Below, one piece after another: positions 44,616-51,971 of a stretch of DNA of 52,717 bases. This stretch comes from Microbacterium sp. A20 (lineage in GTDB: Bacteria; Actinomycetota; Actinomycetes; Actinomycetales; Microbacteriaceae): NCBI RefSeq assembly GCF_004794515.1, contig NZ_SSDF01000083.1, positions 1-52,717 of the forward strand, given 5' to 3'. Every line of letters starts with the position of its first letter. Position 1 is the stretch's first letter. The position numbers and the translations under genes are program-made. The notes beneath the pieces are model-generated. The model saw only the letters and a program-made list of their open reading frames with translations. It searched no databases and had not been told where the DNA came from.

Positions 44616-45445
44616 ACGAGTGCGTCTCCTCCGATCGGATGCGAACCGACCGTCGTCGTCTGCACGTCCACCATCGTCGTGCCGAGCCAGCGGGTCACGC
44701 GACGATCAGCATCGACGACGATGCCGGTGCGCGACCCCGCAGCCGCGATCCACGAGCGGTTCGCCGGGCCGGCCACCACGGCAGCGGTCGCCCAGACGTC
44801 CGCTTGCGTGAGACCGTCGGTCACGATCGTGGCCGACGCGGTGCCTGTCGCGGGCCTACCGGTGCGCGGATCGAGGATATGATGCCCGCGCTCCGCCGTC
44901 CCTGAGGTCGCCACCGCACCGTTCACCACGTCGACCACCGCGATCAACTGACCGCGGTCGTGCGGGTCGGCGATTCCCACCGGCCATCGCCAGTCGGCTC
45001 CCTCGGCTGTGAACAGCTGCAGGTCTCCTCCGGCGTTGATGCCGACCGCGGTCGCGGCAGCCAGCAGCGGCTCGAGGTGCCGACGGCCCGCAGCTTCCAC
45101 CGCCCAGCCCTTGACGTATCCCGTCGGGTCGAACCTTCCCCGCCACCGGGCGGAGACCAGGCCGCCAGTCTCCTCTTCGGCGCGTTCGCAGGCATCCGCG
45201 ACCAGCGCCACCCTGCTGTCAGCGTCGGCGATGGAGAGTTCACCGCGACGGATGCGGCTGATGTCGGAATCAGTGCGATATGTCGAGAAGACCCGGTCGA
45301 TGTCACGCAGTTCGTCGAAGCATGCTCGCACTGCCCGGTCGGCGCCCTCGTCGGTCATTTCCCCCGGAGCAATCAGATGGATGCTCATCGGAATGCCCAT
45401 GATCTCCTCGACCCAGACCCGCGTCACCTCATTCGCGGTACGCAT
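44606..45445 (-). CDS. apbE: FAD:protein FMN transferase
   Basis: ApbE-type flavinyl transferase of 279 residues, which links FMN covalently to a Thr or Ser of partner proteins. Features are the N-terminal MGIPMSIHLIAP, FSTYRTDSDISRI, GINAGGDLQ and TSGTAERGHHILDPRTG with the metal-binding His/Asp, then ATIVTDGLTQADVWATA. No signal peptide is obvious in the chosen start (ATG 45445, overlapping the FMN-protein stop by ATGA). The substrate is almost certainly the FMN-binding protein of the preceding gene. Confidence 0.92.
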   Translation of the reverse strand: MRTANEVTRVWVEEIMGIPMSIHLIAPGEMTDEGADRAVRACFDELRDIDRVFSTYRTDSDISRIRRGELSIADADSRVALVADACERAEEETGGLVSARWRGRFDPTGYVKGWAVEAAGRRHLEPLLAAATAVGINAGGDLQLFTAEGADWRWPVGIADPHDRGQLIAVVDVVNGAVATSGTAERGHHILDPRTGRPATGTASATIVTDGLTQADVWATAAVVAGPANRSWIAAAGSRTGIVVDADRRVTRWLGTTMVDVQTTTVGSHPIGGDALVQG

Positions 45446-45924
45446 CAGCTCTGCGCCTGGTCGATCGCGCTCTGCAGCGACGAGAGGTAGCCACCGCTCG
45501 TGTATGTGGCACCGGACACCATCTGGATCTTCGAGCTCTGCGCCTGGATCGTCTCCGAGACGAGCCTCGGGATCGCGGTGCCGTTGATCTGCCGGTCCCG
45601 ACCGTTGCTGTTCGGGTAATCGACCGCCTGTGCGTCCGTGATCTGTCCACCGGAGACGGTTATCTGCACCTGCACCGGCCCGTAGCGGGTCTGCGATGAT
45701 GCGCCGGTGTAGGTTCCGTCGGCGAGGCCGGTGCCAGACATGGTTCCCGAGTTCGTCGATGTGGTTCCCGAGCCGCTCGCGCCGGTCTCGGCGGTCGTCA
45801 ATGAACTGCCCGCTGTCGCCGCACTGGCGTCGGTCGGGGTGACCGCCTCCAGAGACGTTCGGTAGCTGAACAGCAGCACGAGTCCGCTGACGGTCGCGAG
45901 CAGCGTGTAGAGGATCTTCTTCAT
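45445..45924 (-). CDS. membrane-anchored FMN-binding protein
   Basis: A 159-residue protein with an N-terminal membrane anchor or signal (KKILYTLLATVSGLVLLFSY), a Ser/Thr/Gly-rich linker (about 35-65) and an FMN-binding domain of the NqrC/RnfG type: LADGTYTGASSQTRYGPVQV and the flavinylation motif MVSGATYTSGGY, where ApbE attaches FMN to the Thr after SGA. It would carry electrons on the outer face of the membrane. Confidence 0.9.
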   Translation of the reverse strand: MKKILYTLLATVSGLVLLFSYRTSLEAVTPTDASAATAGSSLTTAETGASGSGTTSTNSGTMSGTGLADGTYTGASSQTRYGPVQVQITVSGGQITDAQAVDYPNSNGRDRQINGTAIPRLVSETIQAQSSKIQMVSGATYTSGGYLSSLQSAIDQAQS

Positions 45925-45938
45925 GGCCGTCTCCCTGC

Positions 45939-47360
45939 TCAGATCGTGAACGATTCGGAATGGATGCGATGGGCGGGGAACCCGGCGCCAACCAGGTCGC
46001 GCCTGAGGTCTTTCATCCAGGCCTCACCGCCACAGATGAACACGTCGTGGTCCTTCGGCTCCGGCACGAGATGGCGGAGGAGATCTGCGCCCGACCACGC
46101 CTCGTGCGTGGCAGGGATCCAGCTCGACGCGCCGGAAGATCGCGGGCCGATGAACGGCAGGTAGCTCAGGCCACGGGTACTGATGAGGTGAGCGATGGCC
46201 TCCTGCCGAAGAGCGTCCTCGGCCGCGGACTCCCGGGTGATAAGCATCGCTTCTCCCGGTCCGTAGCCTTCCGTCTCGAGCAGCGAGACGAGCGGTGCGA
46301 CCCCGGCGCCTGCGCCGATCATAAGCAGCTTCGTCCCGGTCCTGCGCTCACCGGTCATCTCCCCGTATGGTCCTTCCACGATGACCCTGGTGCCAGGGAG
46401 CAGCGCGGTGAGGCGTCGCGTGCCGTCGCCCAGCACACGGGCAGTCAACGTCAGCTCGCTTCCCGGCGCAGCGGAGAGCGAGAACGGGTGCGCGCGAGTC
46501 CAGCCTGGTCCATCGAGGAACCGCCAGACGAAGAACTGACCAGCCCTGGCACCGAGCGTCGCGAGGTCGCGACCGGTGACCCGGATGGTGACGCCCCGAG
46601 CACCGTCCGCCTCGACCCCCGCCACCCGCAGGGCCCGACGAGTGGACCGCAGCAGCGGCATCCCGATGCGGAAGAGCAGTACCGATCCTGCGGAGAGCGC
46701 CCAGATCGACCACCAGTAGACGGTCGCGATCGGTGAGGACAGGAAGTCGGCGCCCGTCCACAGCTGGTGCGGCAGCGCGAGCCCGACGCCCAGGTACGCG
46801 TACAGGTGCAGGAGGTGCCAGGACTCGTACCGCAGGTGCCGACGAGCACGCCGGATCGAGGTGACGACCACGAGCAGGATCAGCAGAGTGCCGGCAGTCG
46901 CCAGGAGCATGCCGGGGTATTCCCAGATGAAGCTCCACAGCTGGACGAGCGGGTTGATGCCGGCAGCCATCGCGTAGCCCACCGCGAGCAGTGCGATGTG
47001 CGCGCCCATCAACCAGAACGACCAGAATCCGACGAAGCGATGCAGCCGCGTGATCCCGTCGCGACCGAATCCGCGCTCGAACAGCGGGACGCGCGCCATC
47101 AGCAGCACCTGATAGAGCAGCAGATTCGCCGCGACCAACCCGGTGAGGCGTCCGAGCGTCGTGACGGTCTCGGCGTTGACTCCCAGGACTGCGGTCACTC
47201 CACCACAGGCGATCCACAAAGCGACGACGAACAGGCTGGTCGCCCAGATCACCGTGATCGCCGCTGCACGCCAGACCCGCGCGCGGCCATGGGCTGCCCG
47301 CCGTGGCTCAGGGGAAGCGGCGGGGACGGAAGCACGCGGTCTCGTCGTCAGAGTGGTCAT
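45939..47360 (-). CDS. ferric reductase-like transmembrane flavoprotein
   Basis: A 473-residue oxidoreductase joining a six-helix heme-binding ferric reductase domain to a ferredoxin-NADP-reductase-like part. In the membrane part, RLHRFVGFWSFWLMGAHIAL and ESWHLLHLYAYLGVGLALPH supply heme-ligand His. The FAD segment includes HPFSLSAAPG, and the NAD part GAGAGVAPLVSLLE and CGGEAWMKDLRRDL. It would move electrons from cytoplasmic NAD(P)H through heme to the external FMN protein. First gene of the three-gene minus-strand operon. Confidence 0.92.
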   Translation of the reverse strand: MTTLTTRPRASVPAASPEPRRAAHGRARVWRAAAITVIWATSLFVVALWIACGGVTAVLGVNAETVTTLGRLTGLVAANLLLYQVLLMARVPLFERGFGRDGITRLHRFVGFWSFWLMGAHIALLAVGYAMAAGINPLVQLWSFIWEYPGMLLATAGTLLILLVVVTSIRRARRHLRYESWHLLHLYAYLGVGLALPHQLWTGADFLSSPIATVYWWSIWALSAGSVLLFRIGMPLLRSTRRALRVAGVEADGARGVTIRVTGRDLATLGARAGQFFVWRFLDGPGWTRAHPFSLSAAPGSELTLTARVLGDGTRRLTALLPGTRVIVEGPYGEMTGERRTGTKLLMIGAGAGVAPLVSLLETEGYGPGEAMLITRESAAEDALRQEAIAHLISTRGLSYLPFIGPRSSGASSWIPATHEAWSGADLLRHLVPEPKDHDVFICGGEAWMKDLRRDLVGAGFPAHRIHSESFTI

Positions 47361-47433
47361 AGGGGAATCGTGCTGCGCCGACTCTGAGACAGGTCTAAGG
47401 AACGGCTCCCGATAGGCAACTCATATCTGTCTC

Positions 47434-48150
47434 TCAGGCAACGCCACTCGTCCCGAGCAGCGTACCGATCGCGAACGTGACCACCAGCGCGATCGCCCCA
47501 CCGAGCACCACCCTGATCGTGGGCCTCAGCGCGGGGTTCCCGCCGATCCTCGCGCTCAGGAATCCGGTCAGCGCGAGCGCCAGCAGCACCACCGCGAAAG
47601 CGACCGGCACCCGGATCTCGGGAGGCGGGAGCAGTATCGCCAAGAGCGGAAGCAGCGCTCCGAGTGCGAAGGCAAGTGCGGAGGCCCCCGCCGCCGCCCA
47701 CGGACTGACCACCTGATTCTCCGTGATGCCTAGTTCCGCTTCGAGGTGCGCGGTCAGCGGGTCGTGCGCGGTGAGCTCCTCCGCAACGAGGCGTGCGGTC
47801 GCCGGGCTAAGACCTTTCGCCTGATAGATGCCCGCCAGCTCCTCGAGCTCGGTCGCAGGATTATCGGCCAGCTCTCCTCGTTCCTTCTCGATCAGAGCCC
47901 GTTGGCTGTCTCGCTGGCTGCTCACCGACACGTACTCCCCGAGCGCCATCGAGATCGCACCGCCGACGAGACCGGCGACACCCGCGGCGAGCAGCGTCGC
48001 GGAATCGGTCGTCGCCCCCGCGACACCGACGACGAGCGACGCGACCGACACGATGCCGTCGTTCGCGCCGAGCACTCCGGCTCTGAGCCAGTTGAGCCGC
48101 CCAGCGAGATCGCCGCGGTGGGGTTCACCCGGATGCGTCGCCAACATCAT
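47434..48150 (-). CDS. VIT1/CCC1-type iron/manganese transporter
   Basis: A 238-residue membrane protein of the VIT family. The first segment contains LRAGVLGANDGIVSVASLVV, the family hallmark, followed by GAISMALGEYVSVSSQRDSQ with the acidic metal residues; the cytoplasmic helical loop (about 80-140, rich in E and A) has metal-binding Glu, and three membrane segments close the protein. It would remove ferrous iron or manganese from the cytoplasm, which suits a neighbour of a ferric reductase. I start at the double ATG (48150). Confidence 0.88.
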   Translation of the reverse strand: MMLATHPGEPHRGDLAGRLNWLRAGVLGANDGIVSVASLVVGVAGATTDSATLLAAGVAGLVGGAISMALGEYVSVSSQRDSQRALIEKERGELADNPATELEELAGIYQAKGLSPATARLVAEELTAHDPLTAHLEAELGITENQVVSPWAAAGASALAFALGALLPLLAILLPPPEIRVPVAFAVVLLALALTGFLSARIGGNPALRPTIRVVLGGAIALVVTFAIGTLLGTSGVA

Positions 48151-48331
48151 CGCCCCGTTCTTTCTCCCGGCGCGGCTATGGAAGGCACATCCCGACGTAG
48201 GTCGAGCTCTGCGTGCGCGGAATGCCACTTCGTGAGAGGTCGAGTCATCGGACAAGAGTACGCCCGCCACAAACGCGCCCTCCGCAGCTCGACCGCTAGC
48301 AAGTCCGGTCGCGGCACCAACCGAAGGCCCA

Positions 48332-48415
48332 TGCCAGAACGGGGTTCCGGCTCCCGTTAGCGGCGACCGCCCCGGCAACCAAGTGATACCGCGCCGGAAA
48401 CGATCGTTTTCGGTG
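48332..48415 (+). repeat. res-like site F
   Basis: Site II: TGCCAGAACG at 48332-48341 and CGTTAGCGGCG at 48355-48365, span 34 bp. Site I: 48392-48415, arms CGCCGGAAACG and CGTTTTCGGTG around AT. Centre-to-centre 55 bp. It separates the redox module from the metal-resistance module. The 180 bases before it and the 250 after it show no gene. Confidence 0.85.
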
Positions 48416-48668
48416 GGTTGAACAGAGGCAGTAGCCGTACCAGTCAACAGGCGCTTCCGGCACACCCACCAGACCTCCGCAAAGCGATCTTCAGGTAGGT
48501 CCGACCGCCCCTGCCATCGGCGTCGTCGACGGGCTTGCCTGGGACGTTTGACACCCGTTCGAGTTCGAGACCATCATGAACCACAACCCGCCCGCCCCTC
48601 GGCTTAGCCGAAATGTCGCTATCCATTCAGTAGACCTTCCGCGTCCGATCGATAGAGAGGTAAATGGG

Positions 48669-49637
48669 ATGGCATCGAGATCGAAGACGACGGCAGCACG
48701 GTGCGTTGTCGGGACCGCTCTGGGCGCAGCGGTCGCATTGTGGGGAGGGACTCACCTGCTCTCCCGCCGACGGGCGCGCTGGCGTCCCGGCGCGGGAGTG
48801 GTGTCGCGGCACGGTCCACTCAGCATCCGAACATTCGGCGACGGTGACCCGATCGTGGTCTTGCTGCCCGGAATCGCCGCAAGCGGATCGTTCTACGGTG
48901 CCGCCTTCGATCAGCTCGGTGACATCGCCACCGTCCTCGTGATCGACCCGCTCGGGTTCGGCCAATCGATGGTCGAACCCGACGGCGATGCTCTATTCGG
49001 AATCTCCGATCATCAGAACGCGATCATCGATGTGCTGTCTTCTTCCCCTTTAGCATCTCGCCCGGTGACCCTGGTCGGCCACTCGATGGGCGCCTCCCTC
49101 GCGATCATCACCGCCGCCGCCGCCGCCGACACCGCGATCACCATTGCAGGGGTGATCGCCTTCGACGCCCCCCTGTTCGTGTCAGAGCAGGAAGCCCGGC
49201 AACGAATCTCGGGCATGGGCTGGTTCGAAACCCTGCTGGCCAGCGGTCCGATCGCCCATCTGGTCTGCTCATGGATGTGCCGCCATCGGCGATTCGCCTC
49301 CTATGCCGCCATCGCGGTGAACCCATCACTGCCCATAACCGTGGCCAGAGACGGTGTCAGGCACACATGGCTGTCGTACTCCGGCGCCCTGAACTCGATC
49401 GTGATGTCGGATGACTGGTTACCCGCACTGGAGGCCCTGGGGCGGCGCAACATCGCCGTCCTCCTTGTCAACGGCACCGATGACCCCGTGCCGGTGCCCG
49501 GACTGGCCGATCGGCTCGCACGCTCCTATCCGAACCTCACCGTCTCGACTCATCGGGGTGGACACCAGCTTCCACTGAGTGATCCCGACTGGTGCGCCGA
49601 GACCGTGGCAAGGGCGATCAACGGCGACCCGTCCTGA
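48669..49637 (+). CDS. alpha/beta hydrolase with N-terminal membrane segment
   Basis: A 322-residue hydrolase. A hydrophobic segment at about residues 13-32 (VVGTALGAAVALWGGTHLL) anchors or exports it. The fold motifs are VVLLPGIAASGSFYG, the nucleophile elbow GHSMGAS, LLVNGTDDPVPVPG with the acid, and HRGGHQLPL with the His. Substrate unknown. I chose ATG 48669 with gagagg upstream. Its place in front of metal-resistance genes does not explain its function. Confidence 0.82.
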   Translation: MASRSKTTAARCVVGTALGAAVALWGGTHLLSRRRARWRPGAGVVSRHGPLSIRTFGDGDPIVVLLPGIAASGSFYGAAFDQLGDIATVLVIDPLGFGQSMVEPDGDALFGISDHQNAIIDVLSSSPLASRPVTLVGHSMGASLAIITAAAAADTAITIAGVIAFDAPLFVSEQEARQRISGMGWFETLLASGPIAHLVCSWMCRHRRFASYAAIAVNPSLPITVARDGVRHTWLSYSGALNSIVMSDDWLPALEALGRRNIAVLLVNGTDDPVPVPGLADRLARSYPNLTVSTHRGGHQLPLSDPDWCAETVARAINGDPS

Positions 49638-49770
49638 AAAGCAAGCGTATTGAGGGATGTGCGAGAGACATCCTGCCTGACGGGCATCGGACAAGCCGCG
49701 GGCCACATCGAGAATCGGTCCCCGAAGGCGATCTCGAGCTGCTGCCAGCGCTGATGCAGAGATGTCGTAG

Positions 49771-49792
49771 TATCTGCGTATGAGTGCAGATA
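49771..49792. promoter_or_regulatory. probable ArsR-type operator
   Basis: The dyad tatctgc (49771-49777) with gcagata (49786-49792), exact seven-base arms, overlaps the ATG of the ArsR gene. A position over the start is typical for autoregulation by metal-sensing ArsR repressors. Confidence 0.6.
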
Positions 49793-50145
49793 CGCAAGGA
49801 TGTGGGTATCGGCCGGATAGTTCCTTCGTTGAGCTGGCGGTGGAAGTGTTTGGGATGCTCGCGGATGCAACACGGGTGCGGATCATTCTCGCTCTTCAGG
49901 AAGCCTCGGAACTGTCGGTGAACAGCCTCGCCGACGCGGTTGGCAAGTCACCAGCCGCGGTATCGCAGCACCTGGCGAAACTTCGTCTGGCTCGCATCGT
50001 CTCCACCCGTCAGGACGGGCAAAGGGTCTTCTACCGGCTAGACAACGAGCACGCATCCCGACTGGTCGCGGACGCCATCTTCCAAGCCGAACACTCCCTG
50101 GGTGGCACACCCCGACACCATCATGCGGATCGGGCGAGCGAATGA
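49780..50145 (+). CDS. ArsR/SmtB-family metal-sensing repressor
   Basis: A 121-residue winged-helix repressor. The DNA-binding part has VFGMLADATRVRIILALQEA and SVNSLADAVGKSPAAVSQHL followed by the wing (DGQRVFYRL). The last helix carries DNEHASRLVADAIFQAEH, the D-x-H...H-x(2-3)-type site of zinc/cobalt/nickel sensors, and the tail HHHAD adds ligands; there is no Cys pair as in arsenic sensors. It overlaps the CDF gene by ATGA, so it should control that zinc- or cobalt-type exporter. Confidence 0.9.
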   Translation: MSADTQGCGYRPDSSFVELAVEVFGMLADATRVRIILALQEASELSVNSLADAVGKSPAAVSQHLAKLRLARIVSTRQDGQRVFYRLDNEHASRLVADAIFQAEHSLGGTPRHHHADRASE

Positions 50146-51167
50146 GTCCGACCCACGATCACTCGCACGGCGGGCACCACGACCACGGCGCCCCGCACGC
50201 ACACCATGACCACCCGACCGGCATCAAGGGGTTCTTCTACGGACTCTTCGTGCCCCACTCCCATGACGCGGCAGATTCCATCGATGATGCGTTGGAGGCG
50301 AACCGGTCAGGCATCCGTGCTCTGAAGATCAGCCTTCTGATCCTGCTGGTCACAACCGTCCTTCAGGCTGTCGTGGTCATCTTCAGCGGTTCCGTCGCGC
50401 TCTTGGCTGATACCGTCCATAATTTCTCCGACGCGCTCACCGCTGTTCCTTTGTGGGTTGCCTTCATCCTCGGCCGGCGTGCAGCCTCGCGCCGCTACAC
50501 CTACGGGCTCGGCCGTGCCGAAGATCTCGCGGGGCTGTTCATCGTTTTCGTGGTCGCCCTCTCCGCAATCGCCGCCGCCTGGCAATCCATCCACCGCATC
50601 CTGAACCCGCAGCCCCTCACAAACATCGGCTGGGTCATCGCCGCGGGCATCATCGGATTCCTCGGCAACGAGATCGTCGCCGTCTACCGCATCCGAGTCG
50701 GGCAGCGAATCGGCTCCGCCGCCCTTGTTGCCGACGGCATCCATGCCCGCACAGACGGATTCACCTCACTCGCCGTCGTGGCCGGCGGGATCGGCGTGCT
50801 CCTCGGCTTCCCTCTGGCAGATCCCATCGTCGGCCTGGTCATCTCGGTCGCGATCTTCGTCCTCCTCATCGGAACGGTCCGCAGCGTCGGACGGCGCCTG
50901 CTGGACGGCGTCGAACCAGAACTCGTCGACAAGGTTGCGCACGCCCTCGATCATGTCGACGGCATCACCGCTGTCGACCGCATCAGACTCCGCTGGAACG
51001 GACATCGCCTGGAAGGCGACGCGATCCTCGCTGTCGACGCGCACGCCACCCGTGAACGGGTAGATGAAGTCACTGAGCGCGCACGCCGAAGTGTCCACTC
51101 CCACCTCCCCAACCTGGATGAGTTTCTTGTCAGCACCCGCAGCTCGATGGCCACAAGCAACACCTGA
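50142..51167 (+). CDS. cation diffusion facilitator metal exporter
   Basis: A 341-residue CDF protein. A His-rich N-terminus (HDHSHGGHHDHGAPHAHHDH) may bind metal. Six membrane segments follow; segments 2 and 5 carry the transport-site residues in LLADTVHNFSDAL and LVADGIHARTDGF (HxxxD pairs, a zinc-type site). The C-terminal domain (after about 265) has the usual alpha/beta fold. It exports zinc or a similar divalent ion in exchange for protons and is coupled to its ArsR regulator. Confidence 0.93.
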   Translation: MSPTHDHSHGGHHDHGAPHAHHDHPTGIKGFFYGLFVPHSHDAADSIDDALEANRSGIRALKISLLILLVTTVLQAVVVIFSGSVALLADTVHNFSDALTAVPLWVAFILGRRAASRRYTYGLGRAEDLAGLFIVFVVALSAIAAAWQSIHRILNPQPLTNIGWVIAAGIIGFLGNEIVAVYRIRVGQRIGSAALVADGIHARTDGFTSLAVVAGGIGVLLGFPLADPIVGLVISVAIFVLLIGTVRSVGRRLLDGVEPELVDKVAHALDHVDGITAVDRIRLRWNGHRLEGDAILAVDAHATRERVDEVTERARRSVHSHLPNLDEFLVSTRSSMATSNT

Positions 51168-51248
51168 TCCAGAGTCCGCACAGGGGTGACGAAGCTCACG
51201 CCTGAGGTCGGTCCGACCCGCGGGAATGATCTGCGTGCCATTGTGTTG

Positions 51249-51267
51249 GATACCCCCAGGGGGTATC
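51249..51267. promoter_or_regulatory. CsoR operator
   Basis: A perfect dyad, gatacccccagggggtatc, lies nine bases before the csoR start. It is nearly the same sequence as the two operators of the CstR-like gene 10 kb away, raising the question of cross-binding. Confidence 0.88.
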
Positions 51268-51275
51268 TTGGAAGT

Positions 51276-51557
51276 ATGAACGGCTACGAGAACAACAAGG
51301 CTGATCTGCGTAAGCGGTTGAACCGTGTCGAGGGTCAGGTGCGGGGTATCGCGCGGATGGTCGACGACGACAAGTGCTGCATCGACATCCTCACGCAGGT
51401 CTCTGCGGCGACGAAGGCTCTCGAAACGGTCGCATTGTCGCTCTTGGGGGACCATCTCAGTCATTGCGTCGCCCAGGCGAGTACCGAGGGCGGCGAGGTT
51501 GCGGCAGAGAAGGTCCGCGAGGCCAACGAAGCAATCGCCCGTCTTGTCCGTTCATGA
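51276..51557 (+). CDS. csoR: CsoR copper-sensing repressor
   Basis: A 93-residue CsoR with all copper ligands: Cys35 (in DDKCCIDIL), His60 and Cys64 (in GDHLSHC), at the 25- and 29-residue spacing of CsoR, plus the conserved Glu. N-terminal ADLRKRLNRVEGQVRGIARM is the family hallmark. Copper(I) binding releases it from the operator immediately upstream. It leads the copZ and P-type ATPase genes. Confidence 0.93.
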   Translation: MNGYENNKADLRKRLNRVEGQVRGIARMVDDDKCCIDILTQVSAATKALETVALSLLGDHLSHCVAQASTEGGEVAAEKVREANEAIARLVRS

Positions 51558-51589
51558 CCACCACGTCTGCTGAATTGAAGGAGCGCACC

Positions 51590-51916
51590 ATGACTGATCG
51601 CATCGAACTCGGACTCAAGGACGCATCCGCCGACGGTTGCGCCTGCTGCGCTGTCCCATCGACCACCGAGGTATCCGTTTCGGGTGTGTCTCTGGTGTCG
51701 GAGGAGATTCTGGTTGCCGGGATGACGTGCTCGCATTGCGTATCCAGCGTCAGCGACGAGCTGAGCACTGTCGATGGTGTCGAATCCGTCACCATCGACC
51801 TGAACGCTGGCGCCACCTCCCGGGTGACCATCCACAGTGCCGCACCCGTCGATCACGCCGCCGTGAAGGCTGCGGTCGAAGAGGCCGGCTACACGCTCGC
51901 GACCGGCCAGGCCTGA
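51590..51916 (+). CDS. copper chaperone, CopZ-like with Cys-rich extension
   Basis: A 108-residue protein. Residues 40-108 form an HMA domain with the metal motif GMTCSHC and SSVSDELSTVDGVESVTIDL. The first 35 residues are an unusual extension with DGCACCAVP, giving three more Cys, then SVSGVSLVSEEILVA. ATG 51590 has aaggag upstream. It would carry Cu(I) to the P-type ATPase of the next gene; the extra Cys cluster might store copper. Confidence 0.9.
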   Translation: MTDRIELGLKDASADGCACCAVPSTTEVSVSGVSLVSEEILVAGMTCSHCVSSVSDELSTVDGVESVTIDLNAGATSRVTIHSAAPVDHAAVKAAVEEAGYTLATGQA

Positions 51917-51971
51917 GCGGCTATCTGTCTGCGCCCGGCTTGACCCGGGCGCATCCGAGCAAGGAGTTCCG

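Noticed and set aside
33265..48415. The dispersed sites as integron attC sites
   Set aside because: They show two separate short dyads with fixed 34-bp and 24-bp geometry instead of one long imperfect hairpin with GTTRRRY/RYYYAAC ends, and no tyrosine integron integrase is seen.
33265..48415. The dispersed sites as terminal inverted repeats of insertion sequences or MITEs
   Set aside because: All copies have the same orientation, lie intergenically, and I see no transposase or target-site duplications at their edges.
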